From Baekduia sp963706415 (lineage in GTDB: Bacteria > Actinomycetota > Thermoleophilia > Solirubrobacterales > Solirubrobacteraceae): a stretch of DNA of 64,000 nt. Under the pieces are notes generated by a model. The model did no database searches, was not told the DNA's origin, and saw only the letters and a list, made by a program, of their open reading frames with translations. The DNA lies in assembly GCA_963706415.1 (NCBI GenBank), contig OY970159.1:4216001-4280000 (forward strand). The letters are read 5' to 3'. The position numbers and the translations under genes were made by a program. Shown here piece after piece: positions 26,401-35,738 of this stretch; position 1 is the stretch's first letter; every line of letters begins with the position of its first letter.

Positions 26401-27576
26401 CGGGACGAGGCCCGGCAACGCATCGCAACAGCGCAAGCAGAGGCCGCCACCGCACGAGACGACGTCGCCGCGCAGATCGCCGCCGCGCAGGCCGCCGCGG
26501 ATGAGCAACTCGCGTCAGCACACGAGGAGGCCCGGCAACGCATCGCAACAGCGGAGGCCGAGGCCGCCGCGGCGCGTGATGAGGTCGCTCAACAGATCAC
26601 CGCAGCGCAAACAGCGGCCGCTGAGCAGACCGCCTCGGCACGCGCCGAGGCAGAGGAGCGCGTCGCCGCCGCGGAGGCAAAGGCCACGACGGCGCGCGAT
26701 GACGTCGCTCGGCAGATCGCCGCCACACAGGCCGCCGCCGAGGAGCAGTCCGCAGCGGCGCGTGCTGAGGCCGCACAACGCGTCGCCGCTGCCGAGGCCG
26801 AAGCGGAAGCCGCCCGCAATGAGGTCGCTCAGCAGATCACCGCCGCCCAGGCGGATGCGGACGAGCAAGTCGCGGCAGCACTTGCAGAGGCCGAGCAACG
26901 CGTCGCCGTCGCGCAGGCAGACGCCGCGACGGCACGCGAGGAGATCGCACGGCAGGTCGCCGCAGCTCGGGCGGAAGCCGACCAGCTGGTCTCCGCCGCA
27001 CAGATCGAAGCCGCCACGGCCCGCGACGAGGTCGCACAGCAGGTGGCCGCGGCACGCGCCGCCGTCGCCGACGAGGTCGCGACCGCCCGCGACGAGGCCG
27101 AGCGGCGCGTCGCGGCAACACGGGCGGCGGCCGAGCAGCATGTGGCAGCGGTCGAGGCGGATGCCCGTGTGCGGGTGGCCGAGACGGAGGAGCGCGCCAC
27201 CGCCGCCGAGCAAGCGCGAGCGCAAGCAGAGGCCGCGACCGAGCAGGCCGTCGCACGCGCACGGTCCGAGATCGATGAGCGAATCTCCGCGATCGAGGCC
27301 GAGGGCGAGGCGCGCGTCGCCACCGTCCAGGCCGAGGCGCGCGCGGCGCAGGCCCACGCCGACGAGCAGGTCACCGCGGCGCGGGCGGCGGTCGAGCGGG
27401 CGCGCGCGGAGGCGATCGAGGACGCGCGCGAGGCGCTGGAGGCAGCGCGAGCGCAGACCGCAGCTCGAGATCGCCGACGCCGAGGCCGCGGTCGCACGCG
27501 CGCAGGCCGATGCACGAGCGGCACGCGAGCAGGCGACCGCGGAGACCGAGGCCGCCGTCGCGCGTGCCCAGGCTGA
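23500..27576 (+). CDS. Coiled-coil protein, N-terminal part as read before the first frameshift
   Basis: If the sequence is correct, ribosomes starting at ATG 23500 would make about 1,358 residues: the globular N-domain and most of the coil. They would then read about 40 arginine-rich residues out of frame before stopping at 27576. A TTG at 23485 would add five residues. The N-domain has alternating strands (TVLLRIAGRWVG, PLLLLDDGRRTHRL, WRAAFSAP), and a segment of this type occurs in front of other domains in related actinobacteria as far as I recall. Coil composition is extreme (Ala, Glu, Arg and Gln dominate), with no cysteine and few aromatics. Confidence 0.65.
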   Translation: MTPRFEVQSFEQVPAGPGTVLLRIAGRWVGPSRERLPMPLLLLDDGRRTHRLSPLPGPEDAAPLVGPDGPPWRAAFSAPAEVVASARVAFALQAGRGQITDLPRPTARGGRPVPVAPPPEAVVEEPPAAEPERGRGGLRRLVRPTEEPPSTLDVGELARASDVTALHARLTEERAARENAERRAAEAHSIAQQAANEASRIAELASHAEAARAGAVDALTEERVRASERATAEEERAREHRERATRAAEQARQAVEVAHEARRALEEREGEIAAAQEVAERASRAARAAEARLAAVDEARQVAEARAAELTELRERAETIEDERSQALLSAGTAQRRAEQAEQRIQALEQRLAETEALAQRAEAAARRADDLTTRVREERAARRAAEAEAQQAARESADESAQRAALLSSELREARRRIDAEDTARREAEARAEAASAELEEVRVAATAAAERAALAEQATAGLARVEAELTEARARAEEAGSLRRRLVAATGDRDAAAVEAATLRTQLEEAEAARTQEALALQAALSAAQADAEGAQQALQADTDDLRNWLADAEQRAGRAAAEAAAVRERLAAAEAEAATEAKTLHARLEEAQRAADDELAALHERLAVVEASGESEAAGLRERLAAVERAAEERVTKVEGRLATTETEAAREAERLRRAAVEAAEVAASEAEGLRTRLEEAQASAAAEADALRAQLRETDAAAATEADALRRRLEDSEAKATAVLDELQDELVAARAAEAAAREEATAQEASFEERVAAARATAAAEASAAREEAEQQITAAREAAAQQARIARDEAEQRVAAAQAAVERETSAAREEAAAQVAAARAEAEERVAAARAEGEEHLAAAQAATEADASAARREAQERIAAAREEAEQRIAAAQADATAARDEAEQQITALRAEVAEAATSTRRRLAAAQAEAATAREEAEQQVTAAQAEAAAAREEIAQQVAAVEAAADEKIRTARDEARQRIATAQAEAATARDDVAAQIAAAQAAADEQLASAHEEARQRIATAEAEAAAARDEVAQQITAAQTAAAEQTASARAEAEERVAAAEAKATTARDDVARQIAATQAAAEEQSAAARAEAAQRVAAAEAEAEAARNEVAQQITAAQADADEQVAAALAEAEQRVAVAQADAATAREEIARQVAAARAEADQLVSAAQIEAATARDEVAQQVAAARAAVADEVATARDEAERRVAATRAAAEQHVAAVEADARVRVAETEERATAAEQARAQAEAATEQAVARARSEIDERISAIEAEGEARVATVQAEARAAQAHADEQVTAARAAVERARAEAIEDAREALEAARAQTAARDRRRRGRGRTRAGRCTSGTRAGDRGDRGRRRACPG
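26290..27009 (+). repeat. Six tandem 120-bp (40-residue) coding repeats
   Basis: Units start at 26290, 26410, 26530, 26650, 26770 and 26890. Each codes for a 40-residue segment of the form A-E-x-R-V-A-A-A-x-A-E-A-x-x-A-R-[DE]-[ED]-[VI]-A followed by a QQITAAQAxADEQ-type half. The DNA at 26410 and 26530 is nearly identical for 30 bases (GGCCCGGCAACGCATCGCAA and onward). The next unit (27010-27096) is 11 residues shorter. Confidence 0.85.
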
Positions 27577-27622
27577 TGCGCGAGCAGCGCGCGACGAGGC
27601 GACCTCGGAGGCCGAGGCCGCG
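27491..27622 (+). repeat. Two tandem 66-bp (22-residue) coding repeats
   Basis: VARAQADARAAREQATAETE-AA and VARAQADARAARDEATSEAE-AA are direct repeats of 22 residues, starting at 27491 and 27557, just after the first frameshift and in the new frame. Their good conservation shows the downstream frame was under coding constraint. Confidence 0.8.
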
Positions 27623-28775
27623 GGCGCGGCCATCGCTGCCGCGCGCACCGCGGCCCAGGCCGACGCCGAGGAGCGCGTCGCCGCCGCACGGGCCGAGGGT
27701 GAGGCGCGGATCATCGCGCTGCAGGACGAGCTCGACCGCATCGCGGCCGCCGAGGCCGACGCCGATGCGCGGGTGGCCGCGATCGTCGCCGAGCAAGAGC
27801 ACGAGCGCAGCCTGCTCGCCGAGCGCATCGAAGCGGCGCGCGCCGACGCCCAGGAGCGACTGGCGGCGACCCAGGGCGCCCTGGTCCGCGAGCGCGAGAC
27901 GGCCGCTGAGCAACTACGAGCGGTCGAGGTCGCGGCGCAGGAGCGGCTGGCGGAGGTCGAAGCCGAGGCGACGGCGCAGGTCGCAGCGGCGCGTGAGCAG
28001 GCCTCGGCGGTCGAGGCCCAAGCCGCAACCCGTCTCGCCGCCGTGCACGAGCAGATGGAGGCGACCGAGGCGGGATCCTCTACGCGCTTCGCGGCGCTGG
28101 AGACCGACGCAGCGGCTCGTGTCGCCGCGGCGCAGGATGCGGCGCAAGCGCGGATCGCTGCCGTCGAGGAGCAAGCCGCCGCGCGCATCACCGCACTCCA
28201 GGCCGAGTCCGCCGAGCAGCTCGCCGCGGCCGAGGAGCAGGCGGTCGCGCGCGTCGCCGACGCGGAAGCGCAAATCCGCGCGCAGCTCACCGCCGTCCAG
28301 GACGATCTCACCCGCGAACGGGAAGCCGCCGCCGAGCAGCTCGAGGCCGTCCGCGCCGAGGCGCAGGCCACCGCCGACCGCGCGCATCAGCGGGCACAGG
28401 AGCGTGTCGCTGCGGCCGAGGACGAGATCGCGCGCATCCGCGCCGAGGCGGGCAGCACGGTCGACGAGCAGGTCGCGACGGCGCACGCCCAGGCCGCCGC
28501 GCAGCTCGACGCCGCTCGGGCCCAGGCCGAGCACGATCTCGAAACCGCCCGTGCAAGCCTTCAGGCCGACGCCGAGGCACAGATCGCCGCCGTCGTTGCC
28601 GACGCCCGCGCGCAGGCCGATGCCTCCATCGAGGCCGCGCAGCACGAGGCCGATCAGCGGCTCGCGGCCGCACAGACCGCCGCCGAGGAGCGCGCCCGGT
28701 CCACCGAGGGCCGTCTGGTCGCCGCCCAGGCCGATCACGCCGAGCGGGTCGCGGCATTCGAGGCCGAGCGTGCGG

Positions 28776-29555
28776 CAGCTCCTGGCCCGCATTTCCGACA
28801 GCGAGCCGCGCACGGCCGAGCTCCAGCAGGCGCTCGCCGACGCTCATGACCGCATCCGTACCGAGAGCGAGCGCGCGGCCGGCGCCGAGCAGCGCACGGC
28901 GTCCGGGCGCCAGGCGGACGCCGAACGCGCCACCGCCGCAGAGGCCCAGGTCGTCGCCTTGCAGACCGAGCTCCGCGACGCCCGCAACCGCCTCGCCGAG
29001 GCCGACGACGCCGGCACGACCACCATCGTGCGCCTTGCCGAGCTGGAGCGAGCCGCCGATGCTGCGACCGCTCGCGAAGCGGATCTCACCGATCGCCTCG
29101 CCGAGATCCAGGGCGCGCTGGCCGAGGGTCGCGAGCGTGAGGCCGAGCTGCGTTCGCGCCTGGAGCGCAGCGGCGCCGAGCAGGACGACATCACCCGCCT
29201 CACCGCCCAGCATGACGCGCTGCACGCGGCGCTCGCCGAGGCCCAGGAGCGCGAGGAGCAGCTACGCGCCGAGGTCGACACCGCGCACGCGACCGCCGGC
29301 GAGCGCGAGGCCGCACTGCAGGCCGAGCTCGAGGCGCTGCGCGACGACGCACAGCGCGCCCGGGCCACGTCCCCCGCGGCCGGGCTCGTCATCGACGACG
29401 AGCTGCTGGCCGCACTCGGCGAGGACGGCGAGGACCGCACGCTGCTCGCGCCGGAGGTCCGCCGCGAGCGCCTCGTCGTCATGGCCTTGCTCTTCATCGC
29501 GGTCGTGGCGGGCGTGGCGCTCGTGACCGGCGGGCTCACCGACGTCCTGCGATGA
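28776..29555 (+). CDS. C-terminal part of the coiled-coil protein with membrane anchor
   Basis: After the second frameshift this frame encodes about 260 residues. It reads VRQLLARISDSEPRTAELQQ, a continuing coil with better-mixed composition, then a short acidic linker (LVIDDELLAALGEDGEDRTLL) and a C-terminal hydrophobic segment preceded by RRERLVV. This is a tail anchor with its coil on the cytoplasmic side. A GTG at 28780 could start it independently, but no ribosome-binding site is evident. Its stop overlaps the start of the next gene (ATGA), showing that translation normally reaches this point. Confidence 0.6.
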   Translation, partial: QLLARISDSEPRTAELQQALADAHDRIRTESERAAGAEQRTASGRQADAERATAAEAQVVALQTELRDARNRLAEADDAGTTTIVRLAELERAADAATAREADLTDRLAEIQGALAEGREREAELRSRLERSGAEQDDITRLTAQHDALHAALAEAQEREEQLRAEVDTAHATAGEREAALQAELEALRDDAQRARATSPAAGLVIDDELLAALGEDGEDRTLLAPEVRRERLVVMALLFIAVVAGVALVTGGLTDVLR

Positions 29556-30109
29556 GTGACGGCGGGTGTGGGCGGGGCCGGGTCTTCGTTAGCCTGTGGC
29601 GCCGGATGCGCCGCCGCCTCCTCACCGCCGGGATCTGCTGCGCCGCGCTGGCCACGCCTGCGTCCGCCTTCGCGCAGACCCCGAGCCAGTCGCAGCCCAG
29701 CACCACGACGCGCGGCAGCGCGACGGCCGGCCTGCCCAGCACGGCGACCTCGAGCGCTCCTGCCACATCCTCGGTCCCGGCTGGAGCCGTTCCGCCGACG
29801 GCGAGCACGACCGCTCCGCCGAGCACCGGAACGCCGGCCACGACCGCGGCACCGGCGAGCACCGCTGTCCCCGCCGGGACCTCCGGCACCAAGGCCCGTC
29901 CGTCGTCGGACGACGACACGACGACGATCATCCTGCTCGCCGCCGTCGGCCTTCTCCTGCTCCTCGCGGCCGCGCTCTGGGGCGCCGCCCGGTGGTGGGC
30001 CTGGGAGCCCATGTCGTGGGTCCGGTGGCGTCACGCGACGGCTGAGGCGGGCTGGCGGACGTCTGCCGCGTGGGCAGAGTTCCGAGACTGGGTCCGCCTC
30101 GGTCGCTAG
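29552..30109 (+). CDS. Signal-peptide protein with Thr/Ser/Pro-rich stalk and membrane anchor
   Basis: The 185-residue product starts at the ATG that overlaps the coiled-coil stop by four bases, so translation is coupled. A basic start (WRRMRRRLL) and hydrophobic TAGICCAALATPASAFAQ form a signal peptide. A stalk of about 80 residues of Thr, Ser, Pro and Ala, likely unstructured and possibly glycosylated, leads to a second hydrophobic segment (TIILLAAVGLLLLLAAALWGAA) and a basic, tryptophan-rich cytoplasmic tail. It probably functions with the tail-anchored coil. Family not recognised. Confidence 0.7.
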   Translation: MSDGGCGRGRVFVSLWRRMRRRLLTAGICCAALATPASAFAQTPSQSQPSTTTRGSATAGLPSTATSSAPATSSVPAGAVPPTASTTAPPSTGTPATTAAPASTAVPAGTSGTKARPSSDDDTTTIILLAAVGLLLLLAAALWGAARWWAWEPMSWVRWRHATAEAGWRTSAAWAEFRDWVRLGR

Positions 30110-30273
30110 GCCCACCGCGGGCCTACACTGGACGAGAAGAAGTTTCCGCCGAAAGAGCGGCCCGAACGTCGCCGGCGGCACTTTTCCGACCGACCCATAC
30201 GCCACCCTGCTCGACCCACCTTCAAGGTTTCGAGCGTGCCGCGGGCCGGCGGCGAGGAAGGAAGCAGAGGCGC

Positions 30274-33099
<2,826 letters not shown>

Positions 33100-33149
33100 G
33101 CCACCGCTGAGGTCCAGCCGCTCCGACGCCGGCCCGCGTCGAAGCTCTT

Positions 33150-33178
33150 CGAAGGGGCGCCCAGCGGGCGCCCCTTCG
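33150..33178 (+). terminator. Rho-independent-type terminator of nrdJ
   Basis: CGAAGGGGCGCCC pairs perfectly with GGGCGCCCCTTCG across a three-base loop (AGC), a 13-base stem followed by TCGTTCTGTCTG. It lies about 50 bases after the nrdJ stop. Confidence 0.85.
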
Positions 33179-33253
33179 TCGTTCTGTCTGGGCGGTCCTG
33201 TCAGCGGCCAATAGTCACCCTGCCGGCCCTGGGTGCGGTATACCCGCACGCCA

Positions 33254-34912
33254 ATGCCCTCCGACGTCGAGCTCTACCAGCGCACCTACTCGACCCTGCT
33301 GCGGTCGCGAGGTGAGACGAAGTTGAGGATCTTGGAGTCGTCGCACATCGCGATCGAGTCCTCGTTGCATCCGTTCGCCGGTGCGGAGGAGCTCGACCTC
33401 GGTGCGTTCTTGTACGCGACGCAGCGGCTTCCCGCGAGCATCTACCAGGGCCGGGTCGTGGTCATGGGTCAGGAGGAGGAGCAGTTCGCCGCCGTCGGCC
33501 TGCCGCTCACCGACTGGCCGACCACCGAGGCACCCGCCCGCCGCAGGCAGTGGCACGAGGGGCCCGACGGCCAGTGGGGTGTCCTGCTCTCCTCGACCTC
33601 CGACGTCGACGACCTGGTCCCGACGCTCGTCGCCTACCAGATCGAGTGGAACAAGCTGCGGCGCAAGCTGCGCGCGATCGGCTGGCCGCGGCCGCAGGGA
33701 CTTCCGGGCGCCGACGAGTGCGCGCGCGTGCTCGGCGGCTCGGTCGACGACTGGGAGCGACTGCAGGAAGCGTGGGGCACCGCGTTCGCGCGCCGCCTCG
33801 GCGAGGTCGCCGAGACCAACCTCTCGCTGCGCGTCCGCATGCTCGGCGGCTCGCAGGCCTCCTACGCGCGCCTGACCCGCCGCTGGTGGGCGCCGGTCGC
33901 CAACACCATGCGCGACCACGGCATCGGTCGCGACGCCCCGATCTACTTCGTCTCCTCCAACACCCACTCCTTGGTCAACTTGCTCTCCGGCGACGCCCGC
34001 GCCCGTGAGACCGACCTCGTCGACTGGGTCCAGCGCGCCGGCCCGCGCGACCTCCAGGACGAGCTTGCCGCCTTCCGCGAAGAGCGCACCGCCGGCTCGT
34101 GGAACAACTTCCTGTACTTCCTCGCCCGCGAGCAGGCGATCTCCGAGCCCGGCCCGCAGACGCGCCGCTATGCCGAGGCCGCGCGCGGCATCCTGCACCT
34201 CAACGCCGAGTCGGGCCTGCGCGTCGCCGCCCAGGTCATGCCGCTCAGCAAGCTCGACCCCGCCGCGATCGACGACCGCCTCGGCAACGTCGACGCCGAC
34301 GCCCTGCAGGCCAGCCGCGCGGTCCTGATCAACATCGACTACCCGCTCGGGCTCGCGGCCTACAACATCCTGCGCGAGATCACCGAGGACCGCGACACGC
34401 TGCGCGGCGTCTACGTCCTCGGCAAGGCCGCCACGCTCAACGCCGACGTCGGCGACGTGATGATCTCCAGCACGATCCACGACGAGCACTCGGGCACCAC
34501 CTACTGGCTCGACAACGCCTTCGACTTCGACGCGATCGCGCCCTACCTGCGCTTCGGCTCCGGCCTCGACAACCAGCGTGCGGTCACGGTCCGGTCGACC
34601 TTCCTGCAGAACCGCAACTACCTCGACCGCTATTACCGCGAGGCCTACACCGTCGTCGAGATGGAGGCCGGGCCCTACTGCGACGCGGTCTACGAGATCG
34701 CCGAGCCCGACCGCTACCCCGTCGGCGAGCAGGTCAACTTCTCCAAGCTCCCGATCGACTTCGGGATCGTCCACTACGCCTCAGACACCCCGTTCACGCA
34801 GGCGCGCACGCTCGGCGCGCGCGGCATGAGCTACTACGGCATGGACTCGACCTACGCGACGTCGATCGCGATCCTGCGCCGGATCTTCACGCTCGAAGGG
34901 GCGCTCTCCTGA
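33254..34912 (+). CDS. Large conserved protein with nucleoside-phosphorylase-like C-terminus (DUF6909-like)
   Basis: The 552-residue protein is not a characterised enzyme that I can name. The C-terminal half has elements reminiscent of the purine-nucleoside-phosphorylase/MTAN fold: GVYVLGKAATLNADVGDVMI, IHDEHSGTTYWLDNAF, and especially VVEMEAGPYCDAVYEI, close to the ribose-binding D-x-E-M-E signature. The N-terminal half is helical, with WERLQEAWGTAFARRL and a THSLVNLLSGDA segment. I believe it corresponds to the DUF6909 group. ATG 33254 is the start; in-frame upstream codons cross the region after the nrdJ terminator. Substrate unknown. Confidence 0.65.
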   Translation: MPSDVELYQRTYSTLLRSRGETKLRILESSHIAIESSLHPFAGAEELDLGAFLYATQRLPASIYQGRVVVMGQEEEQFAAVGLPLTDWPTTEAPARRRQWHEGPDGQWGVLLSSTSDVDDLVPTLVAYQIEWNKLRRKLRAIGWPRPQGLPGADECARVLGGSVDDWERLQEAWGTAFARRLGEVAETNLSLRVRMLGGSQASYARLTRRWWAPVANTMRDHGIGRDAPIYFVSSNTHSLVNLLSGDARARETDLVDWVQRAGPRDLQDELAAFREERTAGSWNNFLYFLAREQAISEPGPQTRRYAEAARGILHLNAESGLRVAAQVMPLSKLDPAAIDDRLGNVDADALQASRAVLINIDYPLGLAAYNILREITEDRDTLRGVYVLGKAATLNADVGDVMISSTIHDEHSGTTYWLDNAFDFDAIAPYLRFGSGLDNQRAVTVRSTFLQNRNYLDRYYREAYTVVEMEAGPYCDAVYEIAEPDRYPVGEQVNFSKLPIDFGIVHYASDTPFTQARTLGARGMSYYGMDSTYATSIAILRRIFTLEGALS

Positions 34913-35004
34913 CCGGACACGCGGCCGATCTCCAGAGCCACGCGTCAACGGCCGATAACCTGGGAACAACGTTGCGCGTCCTTCCAGGTCGCTAGCGTCA
35001 CGTC

Positions 35005-35448
35005 ATGGTCAACGCCGAGCTCCGCACGCTCCACGCCGCAGACGGAACCCCCGTCTGCAACGTGTCGTTCGATCTCTCGGCCGAGCAGCTCCACGCCACG
35101 GCCCGCGCCGCGGAGGCGATTCGCCTCGAGCGCCACCGCCATCAGGCCCTCAGCACCGACGACGTGCTCGCCCTGCGCGAGCTGACCGGCCTCTCCGACG
35201 AGCTGCACATGCTCGCCGACCAGGGCGCCCACGCGACCGTCATCCTGCAGCTCGCGCGCTTCGTCGCGCTGCACGACGCGCTGTCGGAGTGGCTCGCCGC
35301 CGCCGACGAGCGCGGCTGGATGCGCGAGGACGACCAGGCGATCCACCCGCTCGTCGCCGCGCTGATCGACCCGATGGCCTCGCTGCGCGCCGACGCGCTG
35401 CACGCCGTCCTGGGCGAGACCGCCCGCGCGGCCGACGCCGGCGCCTAG
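35005..35448 (+). CDS. Hypothetical protein, alpha-helical
   Basis: The 147-residue protein starts at ATG 35005. After a short N-terminal strand pair (AELRTLHAADGTPVCNVSFDL) it is nearly all helix, with LSTDDVLALRELTGLSDELHML and FVALHDALSEWLAAADERGWM. Codon use is typical of the neighbourhood. No catalytic motif, signal peptide or membrane segment is visible, and I do not recognise a family. It lies between the phosphorylase-like gene and the DUF1059 gene, with about 90 bases on either side. Confidence 0.7.
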   Translation: MVNAELRTLHAADGTPVCNVSFDLSAEQLHATARAAEAIRLERHRHQALSTDDVLALRELTGLSDELHMLADQGAHATVILQLARFVALHDALSEWLAAADERGWMREDDQAIHPLVAALIDPMASLRADALHAVLGETARAADAGA

Positions 35449-35467
35449 AACCCACGCCGCAACCTGC

Positions 35468-35497
35468 TTGACCGCGCCCGGCGCACGGGCGTACCGT
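35468..35497 (+). promoter_or_regulatory. Putative promoter of the DUF1059 gene
   Basis: TTGACC (35468-35473) and TACCGT (35492-35497) are 18 bases apart, about 45 bases before ATG 35541, which itself has a strong AGGAGG. The -10 is only a moderate match. Confidence 0.4.
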
Positions 35498-35540
35498 CGG
35501 ACGTCGGGAGGCGCCTCCACGCACAAATCAGGAGGGCCTG

Positions 35541-35738
35541 ATGGGCCGCATGTACATCGACTGCCGGGAGATGCCCAGCGAGAGCGGTTGCGATCTCGCG
35601 ATGTCCGGCAGCGAGGAGCACATCCTCAACGCCGCGATCACCCACGCCGTCACCGCGCATGGCCACGAGGACACCCCGGAGCTGCGCGAGCAGATCCGCA
35701 GCGGGCTGAAGCCAGAGGTTCCGGCCGCGTTGGCCTAG
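35541..35738 (+). CDS. DUF1059 family small protein
   Basis: The 65-residue protein has the DUF1059 pattern: YIDCREM at the start, then CDLAMSGSEEHILNAAITHAVTAHGHEDTPELREQIRSGL in overlapping pieces (conserved C-D, helix, H-A-x-x-x-H-G). The family is small, cytoplasmic and of unknown function. AGGAGG lies 6 bases before the ATG. Its stop shares a CTAG with the ppc stop. Confidence 0.9.
   Translation: MGRMYIDCREMPSESGCDLAMSGSEEHILNAAITHAVTAHGHEDTPELREQIRSGLKPEVPAALA

Larger units (their letters stand above)
23500..29555 (+). pseudogene. Giant tail-anchored coiled-coil protein gene, broken by two +1 frameshifts
   Basis: Read as one gene this would encode about 2,000 residues. An N-terminal globular domain of about 100 residues (FEVQSFEQVPAGPGTVLLRI ... 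TDLPRP) is followed by a proline-rich hinge and an uninterrupted Ala/Glu/Arg coiled coil. It closes with one hydrophobic segment (VMALLFIAVVAGVALVTGG) and a short tail: a tail anchor. Near 27455-27461 the reading frame must jump by one base (EALEAARAQT, then QLEIADAEAAVA), and again near 28777-28782 (AFEAE, then VRQLLARISDS). Both breaks act like one extra base. They may be sequencing errors in repetitive GC-rich DNA, or a real inactivation that separates the anchor from the coil. Confidence 0.7.

Noticed and set aside
26290..27009. Regular 120-bp repeats as a possible CRISPR or satellite array
   Set aside because: No unique spacers; the repeats stay in frame and code for coiled coil.
27450..28790. 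Programmed ribosomal frameshifting in the coiled-coil gene
   Set aside because: No slippery heptamer or obvious stimulatory structure at either break; two separate +1 shifts would be needed.
30110..30273. Cobalamin riboswitch or NrdR box ahead of nrdJ
   Set aside because: I looked for the B12-box and the paired NrdR repeats and saw neither; GC-rich stems here have no match to known cores.
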